Assembly: GCF_018598585.1 (NCBI RefSeq)
Contig: NZ_JAHESD010000063.1
Span: forward strand, 1 to 32,771
DNA length: 32,771 bases
From: Chryseosolibacter indicum
Lineage (GTDB): Bacteria; Bacteroidota; Bacteroidia; Cytophagales; Cyclobacteriaceae
Direction: 5' to 3'
Shown piece by piece: positions 22,684 through 29,617 of this stretch. Positions within the stretch are counted from its first letter, which is position 1. Every line of letters starts with the position of its first letter. The position numbers and the translations under genes were made by a program. The notes below the pieces were generated by a model that was not told where the DNA came from, ran no database searches, and saw only the letters and a list, made by a program, of their open reading frames with translations.

Positions 22684-25131
22684 CTACTCTGCATATTGCA
22701 CAGCCATACGCTTAATCCTATCTTCCAACTTCTCACTCGTCAGTTTCTCACGAAGGCGATCTACGATAATAGGAAAAGCAAAAGGAGTCGGTTTGTCGGG
22801 ATGAGTGATTATGATTTTTTGTTTCGCAATTCTTTCAAGCGCTCTTCTTAACCGCTGTTCTTCAAGCTGAAAGTCCATTACCTCCTCATAGGCCTGTAGA
22901 AGTAAAAGGTTATGTGAGTCATAATCGTTAAATACATTAAAGAATAATTGAGACGACGATTGCAGGTGCCTGTCTTTAACTGGTTTACCAGGATATCCTT
23001 TAAATACTAACCCTGATATTGCTGCAATATCTCTGAATTTTCTTCTTGCCATTTCAATGGAATTAATACTGGCTTGAATATCCTTCATTAGGTCATCAGT
23101 TCCCAATACATCCGTTTCGACTGCCTCTTCTATAGGGATAGGCTGGTCAGAAAGCAATTCAAAACCATAGTCGTTCATTGCAATAGAAAACGAAATAGGT
23201 TGAATCTGTGATATTCTATATGCAACTAATGCTGCAATGCCTTCGTGTACAAATCTTCCCTCGAAAGGATACATAAGTACGTGATAGCCTTCGGTACTTT
23301 TAAAATATTCAATGAGAAACTCTGCTTTACCAGGAAGATGAGAGCGCTGTATTTGAAGGTCAAATAGTGGTTTAAGAAATTTCATCTCGATATCTCGCTC
23401 TGTTCCTTCGACCACTTCATTAATTTTAAGGCGTATCATTTCACTCATTTGAGATGATAATGGCATACGGCCTCCCATCCATGAAGGAACAGCTCCCGAT
23501 TTTCGTTTCGTCTTACGCACGTGAACTTCCATGTCTTTGATGCGTACAAACTCAAGGTTTCTTCCGGCAAACCAAAACACGTCACCGGGATTAAGTCTTG
23601 CTATAAAGTATTCTTCAATCGTACCCAGGTATTTCCCTGAAACAAATTTAACATGAACAGTAGCATCACCCACAATGGTGCCTATTGAAAGACGATGCTT
23701 CATGGCCAGGGTACGACTTTCAACCTTATAAATTCCGTCACGAACTACAACTTTTCTATATTCATCATAAGCCCTCAAAGAATCGCCTCCGGTTGTAATA
23801 AAATTTAATAACCAAATCCACTCATCGTCTGTGATACTCGAAAAGCTGAACGTTCCTCTAACCTCTTCCCACGTTTTTTCTGCTTCAAACCCATTGGAAA
23901 TAGCAAGAGTGATAAGATACTGCATCAACACATCAAACGACCTGATGTAGGGAATGCGGTCTTCAACTACTTTTCTTCGTATTGCCTCCCTTATACCTGC
24001 AGCTTCCATAAGTTCTAACGAATGAGTAGGAACAAAATGAATCTTGCTAATGGCGCCAGGCTGATGACCACTTCTACCTGCCCTTTGCATAAAACGTGCT
24101 ACGCCCTTAGGTCCTCCAATTTGAATAACGGTTTCAACAGGACGAAAGTCTACGCCAAGATCCAAGCTCGACGTACATACTACGGCTTTAAGTTTGCCTT
24201 CATGCAATTGCTCCTCCACCCAGCTTCGTAACTCCTGACTAATGGAACCATGATGCATCGCCATTAGTCCCGAGAACTCAGGTGCTCTATCCAATATTTT
24301 CTGATACCAGATCTCAGCAAAAGAGCGTGTATTGGTAAAGATGAGTGTACTGTTACTTTGCTTTATAATCTCTATTACTTTATCAAGAAGCTGAATACCC
24401 AGGTGACCGGCCCATGGCATGCGTTCAAGAGAATCAGGCAGTACAGATTCTATCTCAACTTTCTTTTCAATATCAGCCCGTATTATTTTATACTTTCCTG
24501 GCAAATAAAAATCTCCAAGCAAGGCCTGAAGCGCTTCCCCCATGTTGCCGATGGTTGCGGAAATACCCCACACTTTAAGTTGTGATGAAAGTGATTTTAA
24601 TCTTGACAGTGCCAGCTCAACCTGAACGCCACGTTTAGAGCCCATAAGTTCATGCCACTCATCAGCAACTACTACTTTTAAGTCTTTAAAATATTCAGGA
24701 TAACCTTTTTGACCTAAGAGCAGGTGTAGGCTTTCTGGGGTTGTTATCAATAACTCAGGAGGCTTTGTCTTCTGTTTTTGTCTTTCTTTAAGAGAGGTAT
24801 CACCCGATCGTACACCAACTTTCCATGGCAATTTAAGCCCCTCGATCATCCTATTGGCCGATAGTTCAATTTCTTTAGAGAGCGCGCGGATCGGTGTAAT
24901 CCAAATTGCCTGAAGGCCAGAATTCTTTTTGGTCTTATAGTCAGGATTATTTCTTATAAACTCAAGGGCTATGGCAACCATTAATGAATAAGTTTTACCA
25001 CTCCCGGTAGGAGCGTTTACAAGGCCGCTAAAACCACTCAAAAAAGCTCCCCACGCTTCCGTCTGAAAATCGAAGGGCTGCCACCCCCTTTCCTTAAACC
25101 AATCTTTTCCGATCTCTAATAAATTGTACAC
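22684..25131 (-). CDS. Lhr-like ATP-dependent DEXH helicase (ligase-associated type)
   Basis: An 815-residue superfamily-2 helicase. Motif I is APTGSGKT (40-47), motif II D157EWH160, motif III SATIGN (191-196) and motif VI QRAGRSGHQPG (about 342-352). A winged-helix and Lhr-core region with the DEAD/H-associated domain follows to the C-terminus. The N-terminus (WFKERGWQPFDFQTEAW) and the length are those of the ligase-associated DNA-damage-response DEXH helicase group, thought to act in repair with an ATP-dependent ligase, an exonuclease and a phosphoesterase. Those partner genes are not in this window. The start is GTG at 25131, since a TAA lies in frame four codons upstream. It is divergent from the CarH-like gene, 87 bp away. 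Repair function is known for the family, not shown here. Confidence 0.9.
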   Translation of the reverse strand: MYNLLEIGKDWFKERGWQPFDFQTEAWGAFLSGFSGLVNAPTGSGKTYSLMVAIALEFIRNNPDYKTKKNSGLQAIWITPIRALSKEIELSANRMIEGLKLPWKVGVRSGDTSLKERQKQKTKPPELLITTPESLHLLLGQKGYPEYFKDLKVVVADEWHELMGSKRGVQVELALSRLKSLSSQLKVWGISATIGNMGEALQALLGDFYLPGKYKIIRADIEKKVEIESVLPDSLERMPWAGHLGIQLLDKVIEIIKQSNSTLIFTNTRSFAEIWYQKILDRAPEFSGLMAMHHGSISQELRSWVEEQLHEGKLKAVVCTSSLDLGVDFRPVETVIQIGGPKGVARFMQRAGRSGHQPGAISKIHFVPTHSLELMEAAGIREAIRRKVVEDRIPYIRSFDVLMQYLITLAISNGFEAEKTWEEVRGTFSFSSITDDEWIWLLNFITTGGDSLRAYDEYRKVVVRDGIYKVESRTLAMKHRLSIGTIVGDATVHVKFVSGKYLGTIEEYFIARLNPGDVFWFAGRNLEFVRIKDMEVHVRKTKRKSGAVPSWMGGRMPLSSQMSEMIRLKINEVVEGTERDIEMKFLKPLFDLQIQRSHLPGKAEFLIEYFKSTEGYHVLMYPFEGRFVHEGIAALVAYRISQIQPISFSIAMNDYGFELLSDQPIPIEEAVETDVLGTDDLMKDIQASINSIEMARRKFRDIAAISGLVFKGYPGKPVKDRHLQSSSQLFFNVFNDYDSHNLLLLQAYEEVMDFQLEEQRLRRALERIAKQKIIITHPDKPTPFAFPIIVDRLREKLTSEKLEDRIKRMAVQYAE

Positions 25132-25146
25132 GCCTAAAAATTAGTT

Positions 25147-25160
25147 GAATAATATTATTC
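25147..25160. repeat. 14-bp perfect palindrome in the helicase/carH divergent region
   Basis: GAATAATATTATTC is self-complementary over all 14 bases. It overlaps AGTTGAA (25143-25149), the reverse of the TTCAACT box further right at 25183-25189. AT-rich palindromes arise often by chance in such DNA, but the position between two divergent promoters makes a regulatory role possible. Confidence 0.35.
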
Positions 25161-25179
25161 TCCCCAATAAACATTTCTT

Positions 25180-25208
25180 TTGTTCAACTGTTAATGCTTA
25201 TAATTTTT
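25180..25208 (+). promoter_or_regulatory. Predicted promoter and operator of the CarH-like gene
   Basis: TTG at 25180-25182 and TAATTTTT at 25201-25208 (one base off TAnnTTTG) are spaced by 18 bp, inside the accepted 17-23 range. The -33 element is part of TTGTTCAAC (25180-25188), which recurs before the sigma-crt operon, and the longer block TTCAACTGTTAA (25183-25194) fills the spacer. A protein binding this block would cover the promoter, so negative autoregulation is plausible. The ATG follows ten bases after the -7 element, giving a very short leader. Confidence 0.5.
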
Positions 25209-25218
25209 TAAAATTAAG

Positions 25219-26100
25219 ATGGGTACCTATTCTATTAAGGAACTTGAGCAATTATCCGGAATTAAGGCACATACAATCAGGATATGGGAAAAAAGACATA
25301 AACTTATTGAACCTTCCAGAACAAATACCAATATTCGCTACTATTCCGATTACGATCTAAAAAAAATAATCAACGTTTCACTCCTCAACAATAACGGTTT
25401 TAAGATCTCAGCTATTGCCCGGATGAACGAAGCGGAACTCATCGAAAAAGTGATTGAGTTAAGTAACTCTGGCAAAGAAAAAAGAATATACATCGATCAG
25501 CTTGTTACCCAAATGCTGGATCTTGACGAAGAGAAATTCGAGGCTGAGCTCGATGGTATTGAAACCAAGTTTGGGTTTGAAGCGACGATAACGGAAGTAA
25601 TTTATCCATTTCTTGAAAAAATTGGGGTTCTATGGCAAACCGGGAACATCACCCCGGCCCACGAACATTTTATATCTAATCTGGTGAGGCAACGCCTTAT
25701 TGTCGGCATTGCCTCTCTGCCTGTTGCTTCCAAAGCAACAATTCGTGCGGTGTTGTTTCTTCCCGAGCACGAACTCCATGAGATTGCATTATTATTCTTC
25801 CACTATATTACCAGAAAGGCCGGGTTTAAAACATTTTACCTGGGTCAATCAGTACCTCACGAGGATCTTAAAACAGTTTGTTCAATTCATAAGCCTCATC
25901 TGTTAATAACTTCCTTAACAACAATACCAACTATAAATCAGCTAAACGCGTATCTTCAAAAGCTTTCGAGTGATTTTCCGTCTTCTAAGATCCTTGCAAC
26001 AGGTTCAATGCTGAGAAAGGCATCCTTTCATTTTCCCAGTAATTTGAAATTCTTTAAGGATGCATTTGAGCTGAAGTCAATTTTAGCCGCTATGAAATAA
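25219..26100 (+). CDS. CarH/LitR-like MerR regulator with B12-binding domain, putative light sensor
   Basis: A 293-residue regulator. A MerR winged helix occupies residues 3-72 (YSIKELEQLSGIKAHTIRIW, then RYYSDYDLKKI). A four-helix B12 cap domain follows (about 90-170), with the W139-x9-E149-H150 motif that shields adenosylcobalamin in CarH. A Rossmann B12-binding domain (about 175-293) carries E185-L-H187-E-I-A190, with His187 as the expected lower-axial cobalt ligand. Known CarH/LitR proteins repress carotenoid genes in the dark as AdoCbl-bound tetramers and release DNA in light. Next to a crt operon this role is very likely here. The ExHxxG glycine is replaced by Ala190, which is discussed as a finding. 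Its promoter carries a box shared with the crt promoter. Not named carH because activity is untested. Confidence 0.9.
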   Translation: MGTYSIKELEQLSGIKAHTIRIWEKRHKLIEPSRTNTNIRYYSDYDLKKIINVSLLNNNGFKISAIARMNEAELIEKVIELSNSGKEKRIYIDQLVTQMLDLDEEKFEAELDGIETKFGFEATITEVIYPFLEKIGVLWQTGNITPAHEHFISNLVRQRLIVGIASLPVASKATIRAVLFLPEHELHEIALLFFHYITRKAGFKTFYLGQSVPHEDLKTVCSIHKPHLLITSLTTIPTINQLNAYLQKLSSDFPSSKILATGSMLRKASFHFPSNLKFFKDAFELKSILAAMK

Positions 26101-26105
26101 CCCGT

Positions 26106-26251
26106 CTTGTTTAACCTTCTACATCAAAAATGCCTTTTTTAATGAAGTTCGGTAGAATCCGTTAAACAACGCCATAATATCTCTTCCCTTTTGTTTAAGA
26201 ACTGTTATTCAACAGTTAGACTTGTTCAACCTTAAAAAATGAACGTTGAAC
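26106..26251 (+). promoter_or_regulatory. Operator array and promoter of the sigma-crt operon
   Basis: TTGTTYAA boxes occur at 26108-26115 (TTGTTTAAC at 26108-26116 region, CTTGTTTAACCTT 26106-26118), inverted at 26161-26169 (GTTAAACAA), at 26191-26199 (TTGTTTAAG) and at 26222-26230 (TTGTTCAAC, in CTTGTTCAACCTT 26221-26233), with an inverted GTTGAAC at 26245-26251. The dyad AACTGTT-ATTC-AACAGTT (26200-26217) is perfect. A promoter can be read as TTG 26191-26193, 23-bp spacer, TAGACTTG 26217-26224; the dyad fills the spacer exactly. The block TTCAACAGTTAG (26208-26219) matches TTCAACTGTTAA at the regulator gene in 10 of 12 bases. Binding by the CarH-like protein is inferred. Confidence 0.5.
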
Positions 26252-26757
26252 ATATGAGCGTAACTGAATTGACCCAGGAAATTATAAACCTCCAACCGAC
26301 GCTTCGCGTTTTTACGCATCGTTTTACGCGCGACAGGGATGAGTCCTTGGATCTTGTTCAAGATACTTTGATGAAGGCATTAATGTATAAAGACAAATTC
26401 AAAGAGGAGACGAACCTTAAGGGTTGGTTATTCACGATCATGCGCAATACGTTCATCAACAACTACAGGAAAACTCAAAGAGCACGTACCAGTAATGATG
26501 ACACCAAGGAACTGTATCATCTAAATGTTAAAGATGATCATACATTTAACGGTCCTGATAAGAAATTTGAGTACGAAGATATTTGGAAGAATGTACACGA
26601 GCTTAAAGAGGAATTTCTCATTCCCTTCAAGATGCACACATCAGGTTATAAATATCATGAAATAGCAGAGCATTTAAACATACCAATTGGCACTGTTAAG
26701 AATCGGATTTTCCATGCACGCCAGGAAATTCAGAAGAAATTGACAGGATATTACTAA
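26239..26757 (+). CDS. ECF-family sigma factor heading the carotenoid operon
   Basis: A 172-residue ECF sigma factor. Region 2 spans about residues 20-85 (FTHRFTRDRDESLDLVQDTL, then GWLFTIMRNTFINNYRKTQ) and region 4 about 115-170 (EEFLIPFKMHTSGYKYHEIA, then HLNIPIGTVKNRIFHARQEI). Both domains are complete. The ATG at 26239 is possible, but ATG 26254 (MSVTELTQE) may be the true start, since an inverted GTTGAAC box lies between them. It ends seven bases before crtI, so it is co-transcribed with the pigment genes. No anti-sigma gene follows, unlike the two other ECF operons in this window. By analogy with LitS of Streptomyces, whose gene is controlled by LitR and which drives crt genes, this factor may switch on light-induced promoters. 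Confidence 0.9.
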   Translation: MNVEHMSVTELTQEIINLQPTLRVFTHRFTRDRDESLDLVQDTLMKALMYKDKFKEETNLKGWLFTIMRNTFINNYRKTQRARTSNDDTKELYHLNVKDDHTFNGPDKKFEYEDIWKNVHELKEEFLIPFKMHTSGYKYHEIAEHLNIPIGTVKNRIFHARQEIQKKLTGYY

Positions 26758-26764
26758 TTTAAGC

Positions 26765-28264
26765 ATGATGAATCATGTTACAGTTATCGGATCTGGCTTT
26801 GCTGGTTTATCGGCAGCAACTTTTCTTGCAAAAGAAGGATTTGATGTTTCTATCTATGAAAAGAATGAGTCGCCTGGCGGACGTGCGAGAAAATTTGAAC
26901 ACAACGGATTTGTATTTGATATGGGACCAAGCTGGTACTGGATGCCCGATGTATTTGAGAAGTATTTTAACCTTTTTGGAAAAACCACTTCAGACTACTA
27001 CCAGCTTAAGCGGTTAGATCCCTCCTACAGGGTCTACTTTGGTAAAGATGATTATACTGATATTCCCGCAGGGATAGAAGCTCTGTGCACGCTGTTTGAA
27101 TCCCTTGAGAAGGGAAGCAGTAATCACTTGCTAAAATTTCTTGATGAAGGAAAGTATAAGTATGATGTTGGCATTAATAACCTTGTATACAAACCGGGAC
27201 TTTCACTTAGCGAACTGGTAGACTTTACGTTGATTAAGGGTATGCTGAAATTACATGTGTTTCAGTCTATGTCCTGTTATGTAAGAAAGTTTTTCAAGGA
27301 TGATCGCATTATAAAGCTTCTCGAATTTCCAGTACTCTTTTTAGGAGCAGCGCCGCAAAAAACACCAGCGTTATATAGCCTGATGAATTATGCTGATATG
27401 GCCCTGGGCACGTGGTACCCGATGGGCGGCATGTATAAAATAATTGAAGGCATGGTTACACTTGCTCAGGAACTTAGGGTTAAATTTCACTTTAACAGTT
27501 CGGTTACTGGAATTGATATTAGTTCTGGTAGGGCTAAGGGGTTAAACATAGCGAATCAATATGTTGAAACTGATTATATAATAGCGGGTGCTGACTATCA
27601 TCACGTAGAACAACAACTACTTCCCAAGACCTTTAGAAAGTACGCCGATGATTACTGGCAGAAACGAGTACTGGCACCTTCCAGTTTAATCTTTTACCTG
27701 GGAATAAATAAAAAAGTAAAAAATCTTCTGCATCATAATCTTTTCTTTGATGAGGATTTTGAAAGACACGCCAGTGAAATTTATGAGAAACCACAATGGC
27801 CAACTGCTCCTCAATTCTATGTGTCATGTCCTTCTAAAACAGATTTAACAGTTGCACCTGATGGATGCGAAAATCTTTTCATATTAATTCCTGTAGCTCC
27901 TGATTTACAGGACAGGGAAGAAATACGTGAGCAATATTTTGACATTGTAATTAACCGACTTGAACGACTAACAGGTGAGTCAATAAAGGCACATATTATT
28001 TATAAGAGAACCTACGCCCACAACGACTTTATCAGCGACTACAACGCCTTTAAAGGAAATGCTTATGGATTAGCAAATACTTTATTACAAACAGCGAATT
28101 TAAAACCAAGTATTTTTAACAAAAACGTGGGCAACCTGTTTTATACAGGACAACTTACAGTACCTGGGCCGGGCGTGCCACCTTCATTAATTTCGGGACA
28201 GGTGGCGGCAAAAGCGCTCATAGATAAACATAGAAAAAAAGCAAAGCATGAAAGACCTGTTTGA
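26765..28264 (+). CDS. crtI: Phytoene desaturase
   Basis: A 499-residue FAD-dependent CrtI-type desaturase, which introduces double bases into phytoene, normally four to give lycopene. The N-terminal dinucleotide-binding motif is G9SGFAG14, with Glu32 at the end of strand 2 and SPGGRARKFEHNGFVFDMGP after it, typical of carotenoid desaturases. The C-terminal signature NLFYTGQLTVPGPGVPPSL (from residue 457) and SGQVAAKAL identify the bacterial CrtI group. The length is normal. ATG 26765 and the next codon ATG are equivalent starts. It overlaps crtB by 17 bases and follows the sigma gene by seven. The number of desaturation steps cannot be read from sequence, but a lycopene cyclase downstream implies lycopene as product. 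Confidence 0.95.
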   Translation: MMNHVTVIGSGFAGLSAATFLAKEGFDVSIYEKNESPGGRARKFEHNGFVFDMGPSWYWMPDVFEKYFNLFGKTTSDYYQLKRLDPSYRVYFGKDDYTDIPAGIEALCTLFESLEKGSSNHLLKFLDEGKYKYDVGINNLVYKPGLSLSELVDFTLIKGMLKLHVFQSMSCYVRKFFKDDRIIKLLEFPVLFLGAAPQKTPALYSLMNYADMALGTWYPMGGMYKIIEGMVTLAQELRVKFHFNSSVTGIDISSGRAKGLNIANQYVETDYIIAGADYHHVEQQLLPKTFRKYADDYWQKRVLAPSSLIFYLGINKKVKNLLHHNLFFDEDFERHASEIYEKPQWPTAPQFYVSCPSKTDLTVAPDGCENLFILIPVAPDLQDREEIREQYFDIVINRLERLTGESIKAHIIYKRTYAHNDFISDYNAFKGNAYGLANTLLQTANLKPSIFNKNVGNLFYTGQLTVPGPGVPPSLISGQVAAKALIDKHRKKAKHERPV

Positions 28265-29084
28265 TAATGTTTCTTTAAAATGTAGCCGTATTACCACAAG
28301 GGTCTACAGCACTTCCTTTTCGTTGGGCATACTTTGTCTTAGTAAAAAATTAAGAGATCCAATTTATGCCATTTACGGTTTTGTTCGCTTCGCTGATGAA
28401 ATTGTAGATTCATTTCATGATTATAACAAAGAGGTACTGCTTCAAAAATTTAAAGAAGAAACTTATCAATCTATAAAAGACGGCATAAGTCTTAACCCGA
28501 TTTTAAACAGCTTTCAGCATACAGTTCGGAAATATGAAATAGGTAACGACTTAATAGCACAATTTTTAAAGAGTATGGAAATGGACCTAGAACAAAAGTG
28601 CTATAACTCCAGCGAGTATGAGGAATACATTCTCGGCTCCGCCGAAGTTGTGGGGCTAATGTGCCTGAAGGTTTTCTGCGAAGGAGATGAAGGATTGTAC
28701 CGGCATCTTAAACCCTTTGCCATGAGTCTCGGTTCTGCATTTCAAAAAATTAATTTCCTGAGGGATCTCAATGCAGATTATATTGGATTAGGAAGAACTT
28801 ATTTTCCCGGTTTAGAGCTAAATAAATTCGATCAGAAAAGTAAGCAAGAAATAGAAGCAAGTATTGACCATGATTTTGCTGAAGGTTTTAAAGGTATTAA
28901 ACAATTGCCCCGAAGTTCACGGTTGGGAGTTTACATAGCTTATGTATATTACCGGGCATTATACAGAAAGATAAAAAATACACCATCTGAATTGGTCCTT
29001 AAAAGCAGAATCAGAATACGTAATAGGCATAAGGCTGCTCTATTGGCTTATTCTTATATTAAACATCAGTTGAATATCATTTAA
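28248..29084 (+). CDS. crtB: Phytoene synthase
   Basis: A 278-residue head-to-head prenyl synthase that condenses two GGPP molecules to phytoene, the committed step of C40 carotenoid synthesis. Both Mg-diphosphate motifs are present: D50EIVD54 (YGFVRFADEIVD) and D173LNAD177 (INFLRDLNADY). The segment YSTSFSLGILCLSKKLRDPI near the N-terminus and GLGRTYFPG after the second motif are typical of CrtB rather than of squalene synthase. Its start lies inside the crtI end (17-base overlap) and its stop directly abuts the idi start. Its substrate must come from a GGPP synthase encoded elsewhere. Confidence 0.95.
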   Translation: MKDLFDNVSLKCSRITTRVYSTSFSLGILCLSKKLRDPIYAIYGFVRFADEIVDSFHDYNKEVLLQKFKEETYQSIKDGISLNPILNSFQHTVRKYEIGNDLIAQFLKSMEMDLEQKCYNSSEYEEYILGSAEVVGLMCLKVFCEGDEGLYRHLKPFAMSLGSAFQKINFLRDLNADYIGLGRTYFPGLELNKFDQKSKQEIEASIDHDFAEGFKGIKQLPRSSRLGVYIAYVYYRALYRKIKNTPSELVLKSRIRIRNRHKAALLAYSYIKHQLNII

Positions 29085-29612
29085 ATGGACAAGGTTGTAT
29101 TAGTTGATATACAGGATAATAACATTGGTGTGATGGAAAAACTTGAAGCACACAGAAAGGGGCTTCTCCATCGTGCATTCTCAATTGTTTTATTCAACGA
29201 CAATGGTGAAGTATTGCTTCAAAAACGATCAAAAGAAAAATATCACAGCGGCGGCTTATGGACAAATACCTGCTGCAGCCATCCCATGCCGGGTGAGAAT
29301 ATTACAGAAGCTACCAGAAGACGGCTGCGTGAAGAAATGGGCATTGATGTTCAACCCACCTTTGCGTATAAGTTCATATACAAAACCAACCTTGATCAGG
29401 ATCTTATCGAGCACGAATATGACCATGTCTTTATAGGTCAATTTAATGGCTCTCCCAAAATCAACCCCAGTGAAGTTGAGGATTGGAAGTATGTAAAATT
29501 GGATTGGCTTAAACAGGACATGGAGAAGAATCCTGACAAATATACCTACTGGTTCAGGCTAATCATCAATCACCCGGACTTGAATTCTGAATTAGCTCCT
29601 CCTAATTTATAA
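29085..29612 (+). CDS. idi: Isopentenyl-diphosphate delta-isomerase, type 1
   Basis: A 175-residue Nudix-fold isomerase that interconverts IPP and DMAPP, supplying the starter unit for isoprenoid chains. The catalytic cysteine lies in TNTCCSHP (Cys64 by alignment to the NSVCGHP motif of E. coli Idi), the Nudix-like helix is REEMGI (82-87), and the metal/acid residues Glu109 and Glu111 lie in IEHEYDHVF. QKRSKEKYHSGGLWTNT is a family signature. ATG follows the crtB stop codon without a gap, so the genes are coupled. Placing it inside the crt operon ties precursor supply to pigment induction. Confidence 0.95.
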   Translation: MDKVVLVDIQDNNIGVMEKLEAHRKGLLHRAFSIVLFNDNGEVLLQKRSKEKYHSGGLWTNTCCSHPMPGENITEATRRRLREEMGIDVQPTFAYKFIYKTNLDQDLIEHEYDHVFIGQFNGSPKINPSEVEDWKYVKLDWLKQDMEKNPDKYTYWFRLIINHPDLNSELAPPNL

Positions 29613-29617
29613 AATTG

